Assembly (NCBI GenBank): GCA_036390755.1
Contig: DASWBH010000466.1
Coordinates: forward strand, 1 to 27,091
Length of the DNA stretch: 27,091 nt
Direction: 5' to 3'
DNA from: DASVHS01 sp036390755
GTDB taxonomy: Bacteria; Acidobacteriota; Thermoanaerobaculia; Gp7-AA8
The position numbers were made by a program, and so were the translations under genes. Positions 14,887-22,817 of the stretch are shown piece by piece. How positions within the stretch are numbered: the stretch's first letter is position 1; each line of letters opens with the position of its first letter. The notes beneath the pieces are model-generated. The model was not told the origin of the DNA. It did no database searches and saw nothing but the letters and a program-made list of their open reading frames with translations.

Positions 14887-15920
14887 GCCGCACCGCGATC
14901 GCGGCGATGACCGCGTACACGCTCGAGCTGCGCGAAGCAGCGACAAAGCTCAACCAGAACGAGAACCCGTTCGACTTCCCGCCCGAGCTCAAGCGAACGC
15001 TAGTGAACGCGATCGTCGAGCGGCGCTGGAATCGCTATCCCGACTTCGAATCGAACGCGCTGCGCGGCGCGATCGCGAAGGCGTACGGCCTCGCGCCGGA
15101 GAACATCCTCGTCGGCAACGGCTCCAACGAGCTCCTCGCCGCGGCGATCGGCACATTCGTCGGCCCGAACACGCCGACGATCATTCCGCGTCCGTCGTTT
15201 TCGCTTTACGAGAAACTCGTGACGGTCGCCGGCGGCGCGATCGTCAACGTCGACGTCGACCCGCGCCACGCGCACCTTCCGCTCGCGGAGATGATCGACG
15301 CCGCGTCGGCGAACGAGCACGCAGTGGTGATCGTCTGCTCGCCGAACAATCCGACCGGCGGCATTCTCCCGCCCGGCGGCGTCGAACGATTGCTCGACAC
15401 CGGCGCGACGCTCTTGTTCGATCGCGCGTACGGCGATTTCGCGAATGATTCGCTGCCGCTGCTGCACGAGCGGCTCGTCACGTTCTCGACGTTCTCGAAA
15501 GCGTGGGGGCTGGCCGGGCTCCGCATCGGCTGGCTCGCAGCGACGGCCGGGACCGCGCGTGAGGTTCGCAAAGTGAAACTGCCCTACTCCCTGAACATCG
15601 TCAGCGAGGCGGCGGCCGTCCTGGCCCTGGAGAATCGCGCCATCCGCGACAAGAACGTGAGCGTCCTCGTTCGCGAGCGCGAGCGGCTCGCCGCGGCGAT
15701 GCGCGGGATCCGCCGCATCGAAGTCTTCCCTTCCGCAGCGAACTTCATCTCGTTCCGGACGGAGCGCCCGGCGAAGGCGATCTTCGACGAGCTCTGCGCG
15801 CGCGGCATCCTCATCCGCGACATCTCCGGTTACTTCGGACTGGCCAACTGCCTGCGCGTCTCGGTCGGAACAGCCGAAGAGAACGACCAGTTCGTGGCCG
15901 TGCTGAAGGAGATCGCATGA
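14883..15920 (+). CDS. hisC: Histidinol-phosphate aminotransferase
   Basis: PLP enzyme converting imidazole-acetol phosphate to histidinol phosphate with glutamate as amino donor. The 345 residues show LNQNENPFDFP (substrate end), GNGSNELL (phosphate binding), SPNNPTGG, the FDRAYGDF aspartate/tyrosine pair (D180, Y183), and TFSTFSKAWGLAGLRIGW with the PLP lysine K206. The start is a GTG overlapping the hisD stop (GTGA); the stop overlaps hisB. Length and order fit HisC rather than a general class I aminotransferase. Confidence 0.95.
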   Translation: MSRTAIAAMTAYTLELREAATKLNQNENPFDFPPELKRTLVNAIVERRWNRYPDFESNALRGAIAKAYGLAPENILVGNGSNELLAAAIGTFVGPNTPTIIPRPSFSLYEKLVTVAGGAIVNVDVDPRHAHLPLAEMIDAASANEHAVVIVCSPNNPTGGILPPGGVERLLDTGATLLFDRAYGDFANDSLPLLHERLVTFSTFSKAWGLAGLRIGWLAATAGTAREVRKVKLPYSLNIVSEAAAVLALENRAIRDKNVSVLVRERERLAAAMRGIRRIEVFPSAANFISFRTERPAKAIFDELCARGILIRDISGYFGLANCLRVSVGTAEENDQFVAVLKEIA

Positions 15921-16507
15921 CACGACAGGCCAGCGTCACTCGCCAGACGAAGGAAACCTCCGTCGCCGTCTCACTCGACCTCGACGGCCGCGGCAGCTCG
16001 CGCATCGAGACGCCGGTCGGTTTTCTATCGCACATGCTCGACGTCATTGCGCGACACGGCCGGGTAGAGCTCGACGTGGTCGCGACCGGCGACACGCACA
16101 TCGACTACCACCACACCGTCGAAGACGTCGGCCTCGTCCTCGGCGAAGCGTTCGCGAAAGCCCTCGGCGACAAACGAGGGATCCGCCGCTTCGGCTCCGC
16201 GCACGTGCCGCTCGACGAGGCGCTCGCGCGCGTGGTCATCGACTTCGCCGGCCGGCCGTACCTCGTCTTCGAGGTGCCGGTGGACCGGGAGATGCTCCTG
16301 ATCCACAAGGATTTTCCGTTCGCACTCGTCGAGGAGTTCTTCAAGTCGTTCGCGAACAAGTGCGCGTGCAACATCCACATCGATCTGATCCGCGGCCGGA
16401 ACGGCCATCACGCCGCCGAAGCGATCTTCAAAGCGTTCGCAGTGGCGTTGCGCGACGCGAAGCAGATCGTCGACACGGAAGTGCCGTCGACGAAGGGAGT
16501 CCTCTGA
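15917..16507 (+). CDS. hisB: Imidazoleglycerol-phosphate dehydratase
   Basis: Manganese-dependent enzyme that dehydrates imidazoleglycerol phosphate to imidazole-acetol phosphate. At 196 residues it is the monofunctional form, without the histidinol-phosphatase domain found in E. coli HisB. Motifs in order are GFLSHMLDVIARHG, GDTHIDYHHTVEDVG, FGSAHVPLDEALARVVIDFAGRP, NIHIDLIRGRNGHHAAEAIFKA and VPSTKGVL at the C-terminus. The stop overlaps the hisH start by one base (TGATG). Confidence 0.97.
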   Translation: MTRQASVTRQTKETSVAVSLDLDGRGSSRIETPVGFLSHMLDVIARHGRVELDVVATGDTHIDYHHTVEDVGLVLGEAFAKALGDKRGIRRFGSAHVPLDEALARVVIDFAGRPYLVFEVPVDREMLLIHKDFPFALVEEFFKSFANKCACNIHIDLIRGRNGHHAAEAIFKAFAVALRDAKQIVDTEVPSTKGVL

Positions 16508-17106
16508 TGGCGGTGACGCTCGTCGATTCGCCGGTCGCGAACACGGCGAACATCGCGCGGGCGCTTCGCGCAGTCGGAGCGGACGTGCACCTGACGCGCG
16601 ACGCCGCGGAGATCGCGCGCGCGGCGAAGATCGTGCTCCCCGGCGTCGGCAGCTTCCGGGCGGCGATGAGCTGGGTCCAGGCAAACGGCATCGACACCGC
16701 GCTCCGCGACGCCGTCTCCCACGATGCGTTACTCCTCGGCATCTGCGTCGGCCATCAACTGCTGTTCGAGTCATCGGACGAAATGGGAGTGACGGCCGGA
16801 CTCGGATTCCTGCGCGGCCACGTGCGACGACTCGAGTGCACGCTGCCGGTGCCGCAGATCGGCTGGAACCGCGTGCGCTTTCCGGCCACTCCGCTGTTTG
16901 ACGGCATCACGACGGGCGCGCCGTTCTACTTCGTCAATTCGTACGCGGCGAGCGGAGTCGAAGCTGAGGTCGCGACGGCAACGTACGGCGCGCCGTTCAC
17001 CGCCGCCGTGCAGAAGCGAACGATCTTCGGCGTGCAGTTCCATCCGGAGAAGTCGTCGACGGCCGGGCTGCAGGTCCTCAAAAACTTCGTCGAGAAAATC
17101 TCATGA
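16507..17106 (+). CDS. hisH: Imidazole glycerol phosphate synthase, glutaminase subunit
   Basis: Class I glutamine amidotransferase that supplies ammonia to HisF. The 199 residues keep the triad: C80 in GICVGHQLLF, and H179 and E181 in GVQFHPEKSS. The PGVGSF oxyanion-strand motif is present. Two places differ from the family norm. The N-terminus reads VDSPVANTANI where most HisH have IDYGxGN, and FVNSY (N144) replaces FVHSY. The enzyme still looks intact. Its partner HisF is here fused to HisA, so the working complex would be HisH with a HisA-HisF double barrel. It overlaps both neighbours by 1-4 bp. Confidence 0.92.
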   Translation: MAVTLVDSPVANTANIARALRAVGADVHLTRDAAEIARAAKIVLPGVGSFRAAMSWVQANGIDTALRDAVSHDALLLGICVGHQLLFESSDEMGVTAGLGFLRGHVRRLECTLPVPQIGWNRVRFPATPLFDGITTGAPFYFVNSYAASGVEAEVATATYGAPFTAAVQKRTIFGVQFHPEKSSTAGLQVLKNFVEKIS

Positions 17107-18617
17107 CTCCGTCCGCGCTCCGCCCGCCGCGCTCTGCGCTCAGCTTCGAAGTGATTCCGTCGCTCGACATCATCGGCGATCGCGTCGTGCGCCTCGCGCG
17201 CGGCGACTTCGGTGCGGTAACCGAGTACGGATCGGTCGAGGAGGTGCTCGACCTGCTGCGCGTGCCCGCGGGAACGCGCATTCACGTCGTTGACCTCATC
17301 GGCTCGCGCGACGGCAAACCGTCGGCGACCGCGGCGGTGCGGCGTCTGGCGCAAAGGGATCTGCGGATTCAGGTCGGCGGCGGCGTGCGCACGGTTGCCG
17401 ACGCGCGGCATTGGTTCGAGACCGGTGCCGAGCGCATCGTGGCCGGCACGATCGCAGCGGACGATCCGCGGCTGCTCGACGAGCTCGTGTCGGTTCATGG
17501 CGCGTCGCGGATCGTCCCCGCGGTCGATTTGCGCGACGGCGCGATCCGCGTGGCCGGATGGACGCGCGGAACCGCCGTCGCGCTGGAAGCCGTGCTGCAG
17601 CGGATCGAACAGGCCGGCATCGAGGAAATCCTCGTCACCGACATCGGCAGCGACGGCGTCCTGGCCGGCCCCTCTCTCGCGCTGTATCGCTCGCTCGCAA
17701 AGCAGACGCGCCTTCGTGTCATCGCGTCGGGAGGTGTGGCGACGCTCGGCGACGTCGTTTCGCTCGCGCGGCTCGACAATGTCAGCGGCTGCGTGATCGG
17801 TCGGGCGCTGCTCGATCGACGCTTCAACTTAGCGGAGGCACGGGAGCGCGCGGCCGCCGCGAATGCGATGCCGATCCGGATCATCCCGTGCCTCGATGTC
17901 CGCGACGGCCGTGTCGTGAAAGGCGTGAACTTCGCCGGCATTCGCGACGCAGGCGATCCCGTCGAGTGCGCGCGGCGCTATGAGGCCGAAGGCGCCGACG
18001 AGCTTACGATCCTCGATATCTCAGCGTCTGATCGCGGCGTCGCCACTGCAGTCGACACCGTGCGCCGCGTCGCGGAAGCGTTATTCATTCCGCTGACCGT
18101 CGGCGGCGGCGTGCGGACGATGGAAGACTTCCGGGCAATGCTGCGCGCGGGTGCGGACCGCGTCGCGATCAACACCGCTGCGGTCGCGCGGCCGGAGCTG
18201 ATCGCCGAGACGGCGAAGGAGTTCGGCGTCCAGGCGGTCGTGCTGTCGTGCGACGCGAAGCGCATCGGCGATCACTTCGAAGTGATGGTGCGCAGCGGCA
18301 AAGAGGCCACCGGACTCGATGCTGTCGACTGGTGCCGGCGCGCCGAGGAGTTGGGGGCGGGAGAGATCCTGTTGACGTCGGTGGACCGCGACGGCACGAA
18401 TCGCGGCTACGACATCGAGCTGCTGCGCGCAGTCACCGCCGTCGTGCGGATCAGCGTGATCGCGTCGGGCGGCGCGGGGACGCTCGAACATTTCCGCGAT
18501 GCGATCGCGCATGGCGGCGCGCGCGCGGCACTCGCGGCGTCGCTGTTTCACGATCGGCGCATGACCATCGGCGAGCTGAAGTCGTATCTTGCCAGCGAAG
18601 GGATTCCGGTCCGATGA
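17103..18617 (+). CDS. hisAF: HisA-HisF fusion: ProFAR isomerase joined to IGP synthase cyclase
   Basis: One uninterrupted 504-codon frame encodes two complete (beta-alpha)8 barrels. Residues about 17-249 are HisA, which isomerises ProFAR to PRFAR: IPSLD with D22, VGGGVRT, VPAVDLRDG with D142, VTDIGSDG, VIASGG. Residues 256-504 are HisF, which makes imidazoleglycerol phosphate and AICAR: MPIRIIPCLDVRDGRVVKG with D265, LTVGGGVRT, LSCDAKR with D384, LLTSVDRDG, VIASGGAG. All four catalytic aspartates are present. The linker is only about six Ala/Arg-rich residues (ERAAAANA), and no stop codon or clear ribosome-binding site precedes the HisF methionine at 17868. Residues 1-16 are an extension partly encoded by a dispersed repeat; a GTG at 17151 would remove it. 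Internal initiation at 17868 producing separate HisF cannot be excluded. Confidence 0.9.
   Translation: MTPSALRPPRSALSFEVIPSLDIIGDRVVRLARGDFGAVTEYGSVEEVLDLLRVPAGTRIHVVDLIGSRDGKPSATAAVRRLAQRDLRIQVGGGVRTVADARHWFETGAERIVAGTIAADDPRLLDELVSVHGASRIVPAVDLRDGAIRVAGWTRGTAVALEAVLQRIEQAGIEEILVTDIGSDGVLAGPSLALYRSLAKQTRLRVIASGGVATLGDVVSLARLDNVSGCVIGRALLDRRFNLAEARERAAAANAMPIRIIPCLDVRDGRVVKGVNFAGIRDAGDPVECARRYEAEGADELTILDISASDRGVATAVDTVRRVAEALFIPLTVGGGVRTMEDFRAMLRAGADRVAINTAAVARPELIAETAKEFGVQAVVLSCDAKRIGDHFEVMVRSGKEATGLDAVDWCRRAEELGAGEILLTSVDRDGTNRGYDIELLRAVTAVVRISVIASGGAGTLEHFRDAIAHGGARAALAASLFHDRRMTIGELKSYLASEGIPVR
17115..17141 (+). repeat. 27-bp dispersed repeat, copy A (start of hisAF)
   Basis: GCGCTCCGC, five bases, GCGCTCTGCGCTC. 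The same arrangement occurs at 21113-21139 with 24 of 27 positions identical. It is read in different codon frames at the two sites, so the likeness is at the DNA level and not protein homology. Each copy sits at a 4-bp gene overlap, within the first codons of the downstream gene. Confidence 0.6.
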
Positions 18618-19201
18618 ACGATCTGACTTTCACGAATGGTCTGATCCCGGCGATCGTCCGCGATGCCCGGAGCGGCGCGGTGCTGACGCTGGCGTACATG
18701 AGCGAGGAGTCGCTGCAGAAGACGATCGAAACGGGCGAGACGTGGTTCTGGAGCCGCAGCCGCGACGAGCTGTGGCACAAGGGCGAGACCTCCGGCAACA
18801 CGCAGCGCGTCGTGCACATCGCGCCCGATTGCGATCGCGACGCACTCGTTGTGACCGTCGAACCGACCGGTCCGGCGTGTCACACCGGCGCGATGTCGTG
18901 CTTCGCGGACGTGCCGCCGACGCCGCTCGATCTGACGACGCTCATGCGCGTCCTGCGAGACCGCTATCAATCGCGGCCGGAAGGCTCGTACTCCGCGTCG
19001 CTCTTCAATGCCGGACGCTCGCGGATCGTGAAGAAGGTCGGTGAAGAATCGGCCGAAGTCATCATCGCCGCGCTGACTGAGCCGCGCGACCGCGTGGTCT
19101 CGGAGGTCGCCGACCTGCTGTTTCACATCTCCGTGCTGCTGACCGACATCGGCATCGATTGGAGCGAGGTCGGGACGGAGCTGCAGAAGCGGGCGCGGTA
19201 G
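18614..19201 (+). CDS. hisIE: Bifunctional phosphoribosyl-AMP cyclohydrolase / phosphoribosyl-ATP pyrophosphatase
   Basis: Performs steps 2 and 3 of histidine synthesis. The HisI domain spans about residues 1-105: LAYMSEESL, TWFWSRSRDELWHKGETSGN and the metal-binding DCDRD and PACHTG motifs. The HisE domain spans about 110-195: GSYSASLFNAG, VGEESAEVIIAA, EVADLLFH. The total of 195 residues is normal for the fused form. The ATG overlaps the hisAF stop as ATGA. It is the last gene of the operon; a large inverted repeat starts 2 bp after its stop. Confidence 0.97.
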   Translation: MNDLTFTNGLIPAIVRDARSGAVLTLAYMSEESLQKTIETGETWFWSRSRDELWHKGETSGNTQRVVHIAPDCDRDALVVTVEPTGPACHTGAMSCFADVPPTPLDLTTLMRVLRDRYQSRPEGSYSASLFNAGRSRIVKKVGEESAEVIIAALTEPRDRVVSEVADLLFHISVLLTDIGIDWSEVGTELQKRAR

Positions 19202-19203
19202 TT

Positions 19204-19294
19204 GTCATTCCGAGCCGCGTAGACGGCGAGGAATCCGGGCGGTGGTATTGCGCCCCCACCCAGATTCCTCGCCTTCTACGCGGCTCGGAATGAC
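19204..19294. repeat. Long near-perfect inverted repeat after the his operon
   Basis: A 32-bp arm (19204-19235, beginning GTCATTCCGAGCC) is repeated in inverted orientation at 19263-19294, with 31 of 32 positions matching around a 27-nt loop. It begins 2 bp after the hisIE stop and ends 28 bp before cdd. There is no T-run after the stem. GTCATTCCGAG...GAGGAATC resembles a dispersed repeat style seen in several GC-rich phyla, so it may be a mobile REP/MITE-like element that also ends his transcription. Confidence 0.85.
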
Positions 19295-19322
19295 GGGGGT
19301 ACGTGCTACCTTAGCCCGTCCA

Positions 19323-19709
19323 ATGGTCAACCTCATTGCTGAAGCCACCAGGGCGCGCGAGAACGCGATCGCGCCATTCTCCAAATACAAAGTCGGTGCG
19401 GCGTTGCTGACCAGGGGCGGCAAGGTTTTTCACGGCTGCAACGTCGAGAACTGCACGTACGCGCTGACCGTCTGCGCCGAACGCGTCGCGCTGCTGACCG
19501 CGCTCGCGGCCGGTGAGCGCGAGTTCAGCGCGATCGCCGTCGTCACGCAGAGCGAAGAGCCGGGCACGCCATGCGGTCCGTGCCGTCAGCTCATGTGGGA
19601 GTACTGCGGCGACATCGACGTCACCGTTGCGAACCTCGCCGGCAAGCACACCGAGTACAAGCTTTCCACGCTCTTCCCGCATCCGTTCTCGTTCCGTCTC
19701 GAGGAGTGA
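19323..19709 (+). CDS. cdd: Cytidine deaminase
   Basis: Zinc enzyme of pyrimidine salvage that deaminates cytidine and deoxycytidine to uridines. At 128 residues it is the short tetrameric form. The zinc site is visible: TVCAERVAL (C51, E53) and PCGPCRQ (C84, C87), with FSKYKVGAAL and HGCNVENCTY upstream forming the substrate pocket. The ATG at 19323 is chosen because the family starts here; the longer open frame upstream would translate the inverted repeat. A TACCTT (19307-19312) is a weak -10 candidate. The stop lies 2 bp before the next gene. Confidence 0.94.
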   Translation: MVNLIAEATRARENAIAPFSKYKVGAALLTRGGKVFHGCNVENCTYALTVCAERVALLTALAAGEREFSAIAVVTQSEEPGTPCGPCRQLMWEYCGDIDVTVANLAGKHTEYKLSTLFPHPFSFRLEE

Positions 19710-19711
19710 TC

Positions 19712-21094
19712 GTGCGCAGATTCGTTTTCATCCTCGCCCTGGTCGTGGTGGCGGTGAGCGCCCACGCGCGCGACGTCGACATCGTCATCACGGGCGGCAT
19801 CGTCGTGACCATGGCCGGCCCGAACATCGACAACGGCGCGGTGGCGATCGAAGGCCACAACATCGTCGCGGTCGGCAAAGCATCGGACATCGCAAAGCGC
19901 TTCACCGGCCGCACGACGATCGACGCGAACGGCATGGCCGTCGTACCGGGATTCGTGAACGCGCACACGCACGCGGCCATGACGCTGTTCCGCGGGATCG
20001 CCGACGACCGCGATCTGATGGACTGGCTGAACAACTACATCTTCCCGGCCGAAGCGAAGAACGTCGACCGCGACTTCGTGAAGTGGGGAACGCGGCTCGC
20101 TGCGGCGGAGATGATCAGCTCCGGCACCACGACGTTCGCGGACATGTACTACTTCGAGTCCGACGTCGCCCGCGAAACCAAAGCCGCCGGCCTCCGCGGC
20201 GTCCTCGGCGAAACGCTGATCGACTTCCCCGCGCCGGACAACAAGACGTGGGACGACACGGTCGCGTACATCCGCAAATTCGTGAAGACGTGGAAAGGCG
20301 ATCGCCTCGTGACGCCCGCTCTCGCGCCGCACGCTCCCTTTACCGTGTCGCGCGAACATCTGCAGGACGTCCGAAAACTCGCCACCGAGCTCGGCGTGCC
20401 CATTCTCATCCACGTTTCCGAGACGAAGGACGAGCTGCGGCAGGTCGCGCAGCGCGCAAACGGAATGACTCCGGGCGCATACCTCGACTCCATCGGCTTT
20501 CTCGGCCACGACGTCGTCGCTGCGCACGGGGTGTGGCTGACGGGCGACGAAATCCAGATGTTCGCGGCGCGGAGAGTCGGCGTGGCGCACTGTCCCGAGA
20601 GCAACATGATGCTTGCCTCCGGCGTCGCGCCGATCGTGCAGATGCAGCGCGCAGGCATCGACATCGGCCTCGGCACCGACGGGCCGGCCGGATCGAACAA
20701 CAACCTCGATATGGTCGAAGAGATGGCCAGCGCGGCGCGGCTGCAGAAGGTCACGCGCGGCGATCCGAAGGCGCTCAGCGCGCGCGAGGTGCTGAGTTTC
20801 GCGACGATCGGCGGCGCGCGCGCGCTCAACATGGGAGACAAGATCGGATCGCTCGAAACGGGCAAACGCGCCGACATCGCGATCATCGACCTGCAGCAGC
20901 CGAAGACGCAGCCTGTGTACGCGGTCGAATCCGCGATCGTGTACGCCGCGTCAGGCAACTCGGTGGTGACGACGATCTGCGACGGCCGCATCCTGATGCG
21001 CGACCGCAAGCTCCTGACGGTTGACGTCCCTGCGACGCTCGCCAAAGCGAAGGAATTCAAAACGAAAGTGCTCCGGAGCCTGCAAACGAAGTGA
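19712..21094 (+). CDS. Exported amidohydrolase, MTA/S-adenosylhomocysteine deaminase type
   Basis: A 460-residue metal-dependent amidohydrolase of the TrzA/MtaD group. The composite beta domain and TIM barrel carry FVNAHTHAAMTLFRG (metal-binding H85 and H87), HVSETKDELRQ (third His), AAHGVWLTGDEI and VAHCPESNMMLASG, and the metal-binding aspartate in GLGTDGPAGSNNNLDM. These motifs are those of 5'-methylthioadenosine/S-adenosylhomocysteine deaminases. Unlike typical cytoplasmic members it starts with a clear signal peptide (MRRFVFILALVVVAVSAHA), so it should act in the periplasm. The GTG at 19712 is well supported by a GAGGAG site. It is coupled to cdd upstream and to the phosphodiesterase downstream, which suggests extracytoplasmic nucleoside scavenging, though the substrate is not proven. 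Confidence 0.88.
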   Translation: MRRFVFILALVVVAVSAHARDVDIVITGGIVVTMAGPNIDNGAVAIEGHNIVAVGKASDIAKRFTGRTTIDANGMAVVPGFVNAHTHAAMTLFRGIADDRDLMDWLNNYIFPAEAKNVDRDFVKWGTRLAAAEMISSGTTTFADMYYFESDVARETKAAGLRGVLGETLIDFPAPDNKTWDDTVAYIRKFVKTWKGDRLVTPALAPHAPFTVSREHLQDVRKLATELGVPILIHVSETKDELRQVAQRANGMTPGAYLDSIGFLGHDVVAAHGVWLTGDEIQMFAARRVGVAHCPESNMMLASGVAPIVQMQRAGIDIGLGTDGPAGSNNNLDMVEEMASAARLQKVTRGDPKALSAREVLSFATIGGARALNMGDKIGSLETGKRADIAIIDLQQPKTQPVYAVESAIVYAASGNSVVTTICDGRILMRDRKLLTVDVPATLAKAKEFKTKVLRSLQTK

Positions 21095-22806
21095 GACCGC
21101 AGCAACGCTTCTGCGCTCCGCGCTCGGCGCTCTGCGCTCTGGTTCTAGCAGTCGCCTGCTCGACCGCGACAACATCTCCGCATCCGCATCGTGTCGTGCT
21201 CGTTTCGTTCGACGGTCTGTCCGCCAATGAGCTCGAACAGCGCCGCGATCTGCCGGCCTTCGCGCGACTCGAGCGCGACGGCCTGTTCGTGCAGCGCGTC
21301 ACGCCGGTCACGCCGAGCGTCACGTCGTCCGCGCACGTGGCGATCCTCACGGGCACGACGCCCGATGTGAACGGGATCGTCGCCAACCGTTTTCACGTCC
21401 CGGGCACGCCGTGGACGCAATCGGCGGACGGATTCGATGCGGATGTCGACGCGGAAACGCTGCTCGAAGCGGCGCACCGCGCCGGCAAGCGCGTTGGCAG
21501 CATTGCCTTTCCCACGATCGACGGACGAAATGCGCGGCGCACGGCGGACTTCGGCCTGCTCTACACCGACCCCGCGGTTCCCTCGCGCATGCTGCACCTT
21601 CACGCCGCGGACTTTCACGTCGTCGAGCGTCCCCCGCATCATCCATCGTTCAGCCCGGTCATGCGGGCGCACATTCAATGGGCCGTGCCGAATCGCGCGC
21701 ATCGAGACGTCAGACTGTTCGCGTACGACACGACCGACGATCACGTCCGCAACTACAATACCTTTCTCGTCGAGTCGAACGGCGGCGAAATCGTTCCCGA
21801 TTCGCACGGCTGGTTCGCGATCTCCTCGCGCACGCCCGACGCGCTTTACGGCTCGTGGTCGAAGCTGATGCACACGACGTCAACGCTCGACGAGGTCGTG
21901 GTCTACGCCGGCGAAATCAGCCGCACGAACGGCTATCCCGACTCGTTCCGCCAGCTCGTCGACACGGAGGTCGGCTTCTGGCCCGGCGCACCGGATGAGC
22001 ACAGCGCCCAGCAGCGGCTCGAAGGCGGAGACGGAGTCGACGGCGAGACCTTCGCCGAGCAGAACGCGAGGTTCAGCGACTTCTTCGCGGGCGCGGCGGC
22101 CGTGGCGATCCGGCGGATGCAGTTCGACCTGCTGCTCGCGTACAACCCGAGCGTCGACAAGGCTGCGCACCAGTTCCTGATCGTGAACGCGTCGCAGCCG
22201 CACGCCACGCCGGAGAATCGCGCGATCGCGCAGATCGTCCGCGACCGCGCATTCGCCTCGGCCGATCGCGCGGCGCAGATGATCGCCTCCGCGCTCGATC
22301 CGGCGCGCGACTCGCTCGTCGTCACGGGCGATCACGGCCTCGCGCCGATCGACACCGAGCTGCACCTGAAGGCGTGGCTGGCGAACCATGGATTCGCGCA
22401 GTGGGTCGCGTTCGCAACCGGCGGCAACGTCGCGCACCTGTACCGCACAGGCGCGCCACAGCCCGAAGAAACGTCGAGGCTGATCGCCGAGTTGAAAGCA
22501 ACGGGTCTCATCGAGCGGATCGACGAGAAGACGCCCGTGTCGCACCCGAACAGCGGCGACCTTGTGCTCTACGCGTATCCGCACGCGGGGCTGCGAGCGG
22601 CGAACGGCGTGGACATCGCGCCGCCGGGCTCATATGGTCAGCACGGCGGCATCGGGTCGCATCATGAGTTCCAGACGGTCCTGATCGCATGGGGCGCGGG
22701 AGTGAAGCCGGGGACGATCTCGGCGATGCGCCAGACGCAGATCGCGGCGTTTGTGTCGTCACTGCTCGGCATCGATCCACCAACGAAAGCCGAACGCGGA
22801 CCGTAG
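21091..22806 (+). CDS. Alkaline-phosphatase-superfamily phosphodiesterase / nucleotide pyrophosphatase, probable lipoprotein
   Basis: A 571-residue member of the type I phosphodiesterase/nucleotide pyrophosphatase family. Motifs are VLVSFDG (metal-binding Asp near 40), PSVTSSAHVAILTG (nucleophile Thr region), VDKAAHQFLI, VVTGDHGL and GQHGGIGSHHE (metal-binding residues). The N-terminus has a short hydrophobic stretch ending LVLAVAC, so C23 may be a lipoprotein cysteine, although the box is not canonical. The GTG start at 21091 overlaps the amidohydrolase stop as GTGA. Part of the signal region is encoded by the dispersed repeat at 21113-21139. Substrates may be nucleotides or phosphodiesters in the periplasm, feeding the neighbouring nucleoside enzymes; this is inference from context. 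Confidence 0.87.
   Translation: MRPQQRFCAPRSALCALVLAVACSTATTSPHPHRVVLVSFDGLSANELEQRRDLPAFARLERDGLFVQRVTPVTPSVTSSAHVAILTGTTPDVNGIVANRFHVPGTPWTQSADGFDADVDAETLLEAAHRAGKRVGSIAFPTIDGRNARRTADFGLLYTDPAVPSRMLHLHAADFHVVERPPHHPSFSPVMRAHIQWAVPNRAHRDVRLFAYDTTDDHVRNYNTFLVESNGGEIVPDSHGWFAISSRTPDALYGSWSKLMHTTSTLDEVVVYAGEISRTNGYPDSFRQLVDTEVGFWPGAPDEHSAQQRLEGGDGVDGETFAEQNARFSDFFAGAAAVAIRRMQFDLLLAYNPSVDKAAHQFLIVNASQPHATPENRAIAQIVRDRAFASADRAAQMIASALDPARDSLVVTGDHGLAPIDTELHLKAWLANHGFAQWVAFATGGNVAHLYRTGAPQPEETSRLIAELKATGLIERIDEKTPVSHPNSGDLVLYAYPHAGLRAANGVDIAPPGSYGQHGGIGSHHEFQTVLIAWGAGVKPGTISAMRQTQIAAFVSSLLGIDPPTKAERGP
21113..21139 (+). repeat. 27-bp dispersed repeat, copy B (start of phosphodiesterase gene)
   Basis: Second copy of the element at 17115-17141, with 24 of 27 bases identical and the same orientation relative to the gene. 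Here it encodes part of the signal sequence (APRSALCAL) in a different codon frame from copy A. Confidence 0.6.
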
Positions 22807-22817
22807 TTCGTACAGAG

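Noticed and set aside
17834..17870. A separate ribosome-binding site for hisF (GGAGG near 17834)
   Set aside because: It lies about 30 nt before the HisF methionine, too far for efficient initiation, so the fused reading is preferred, though internal initiation is not fully excluded.
19242..19322. Upstream extension of cytidine deaminase
   Set aside because: It would translate one arm of the inverted repeat; the family N-terminus fits the ATG at 19323.
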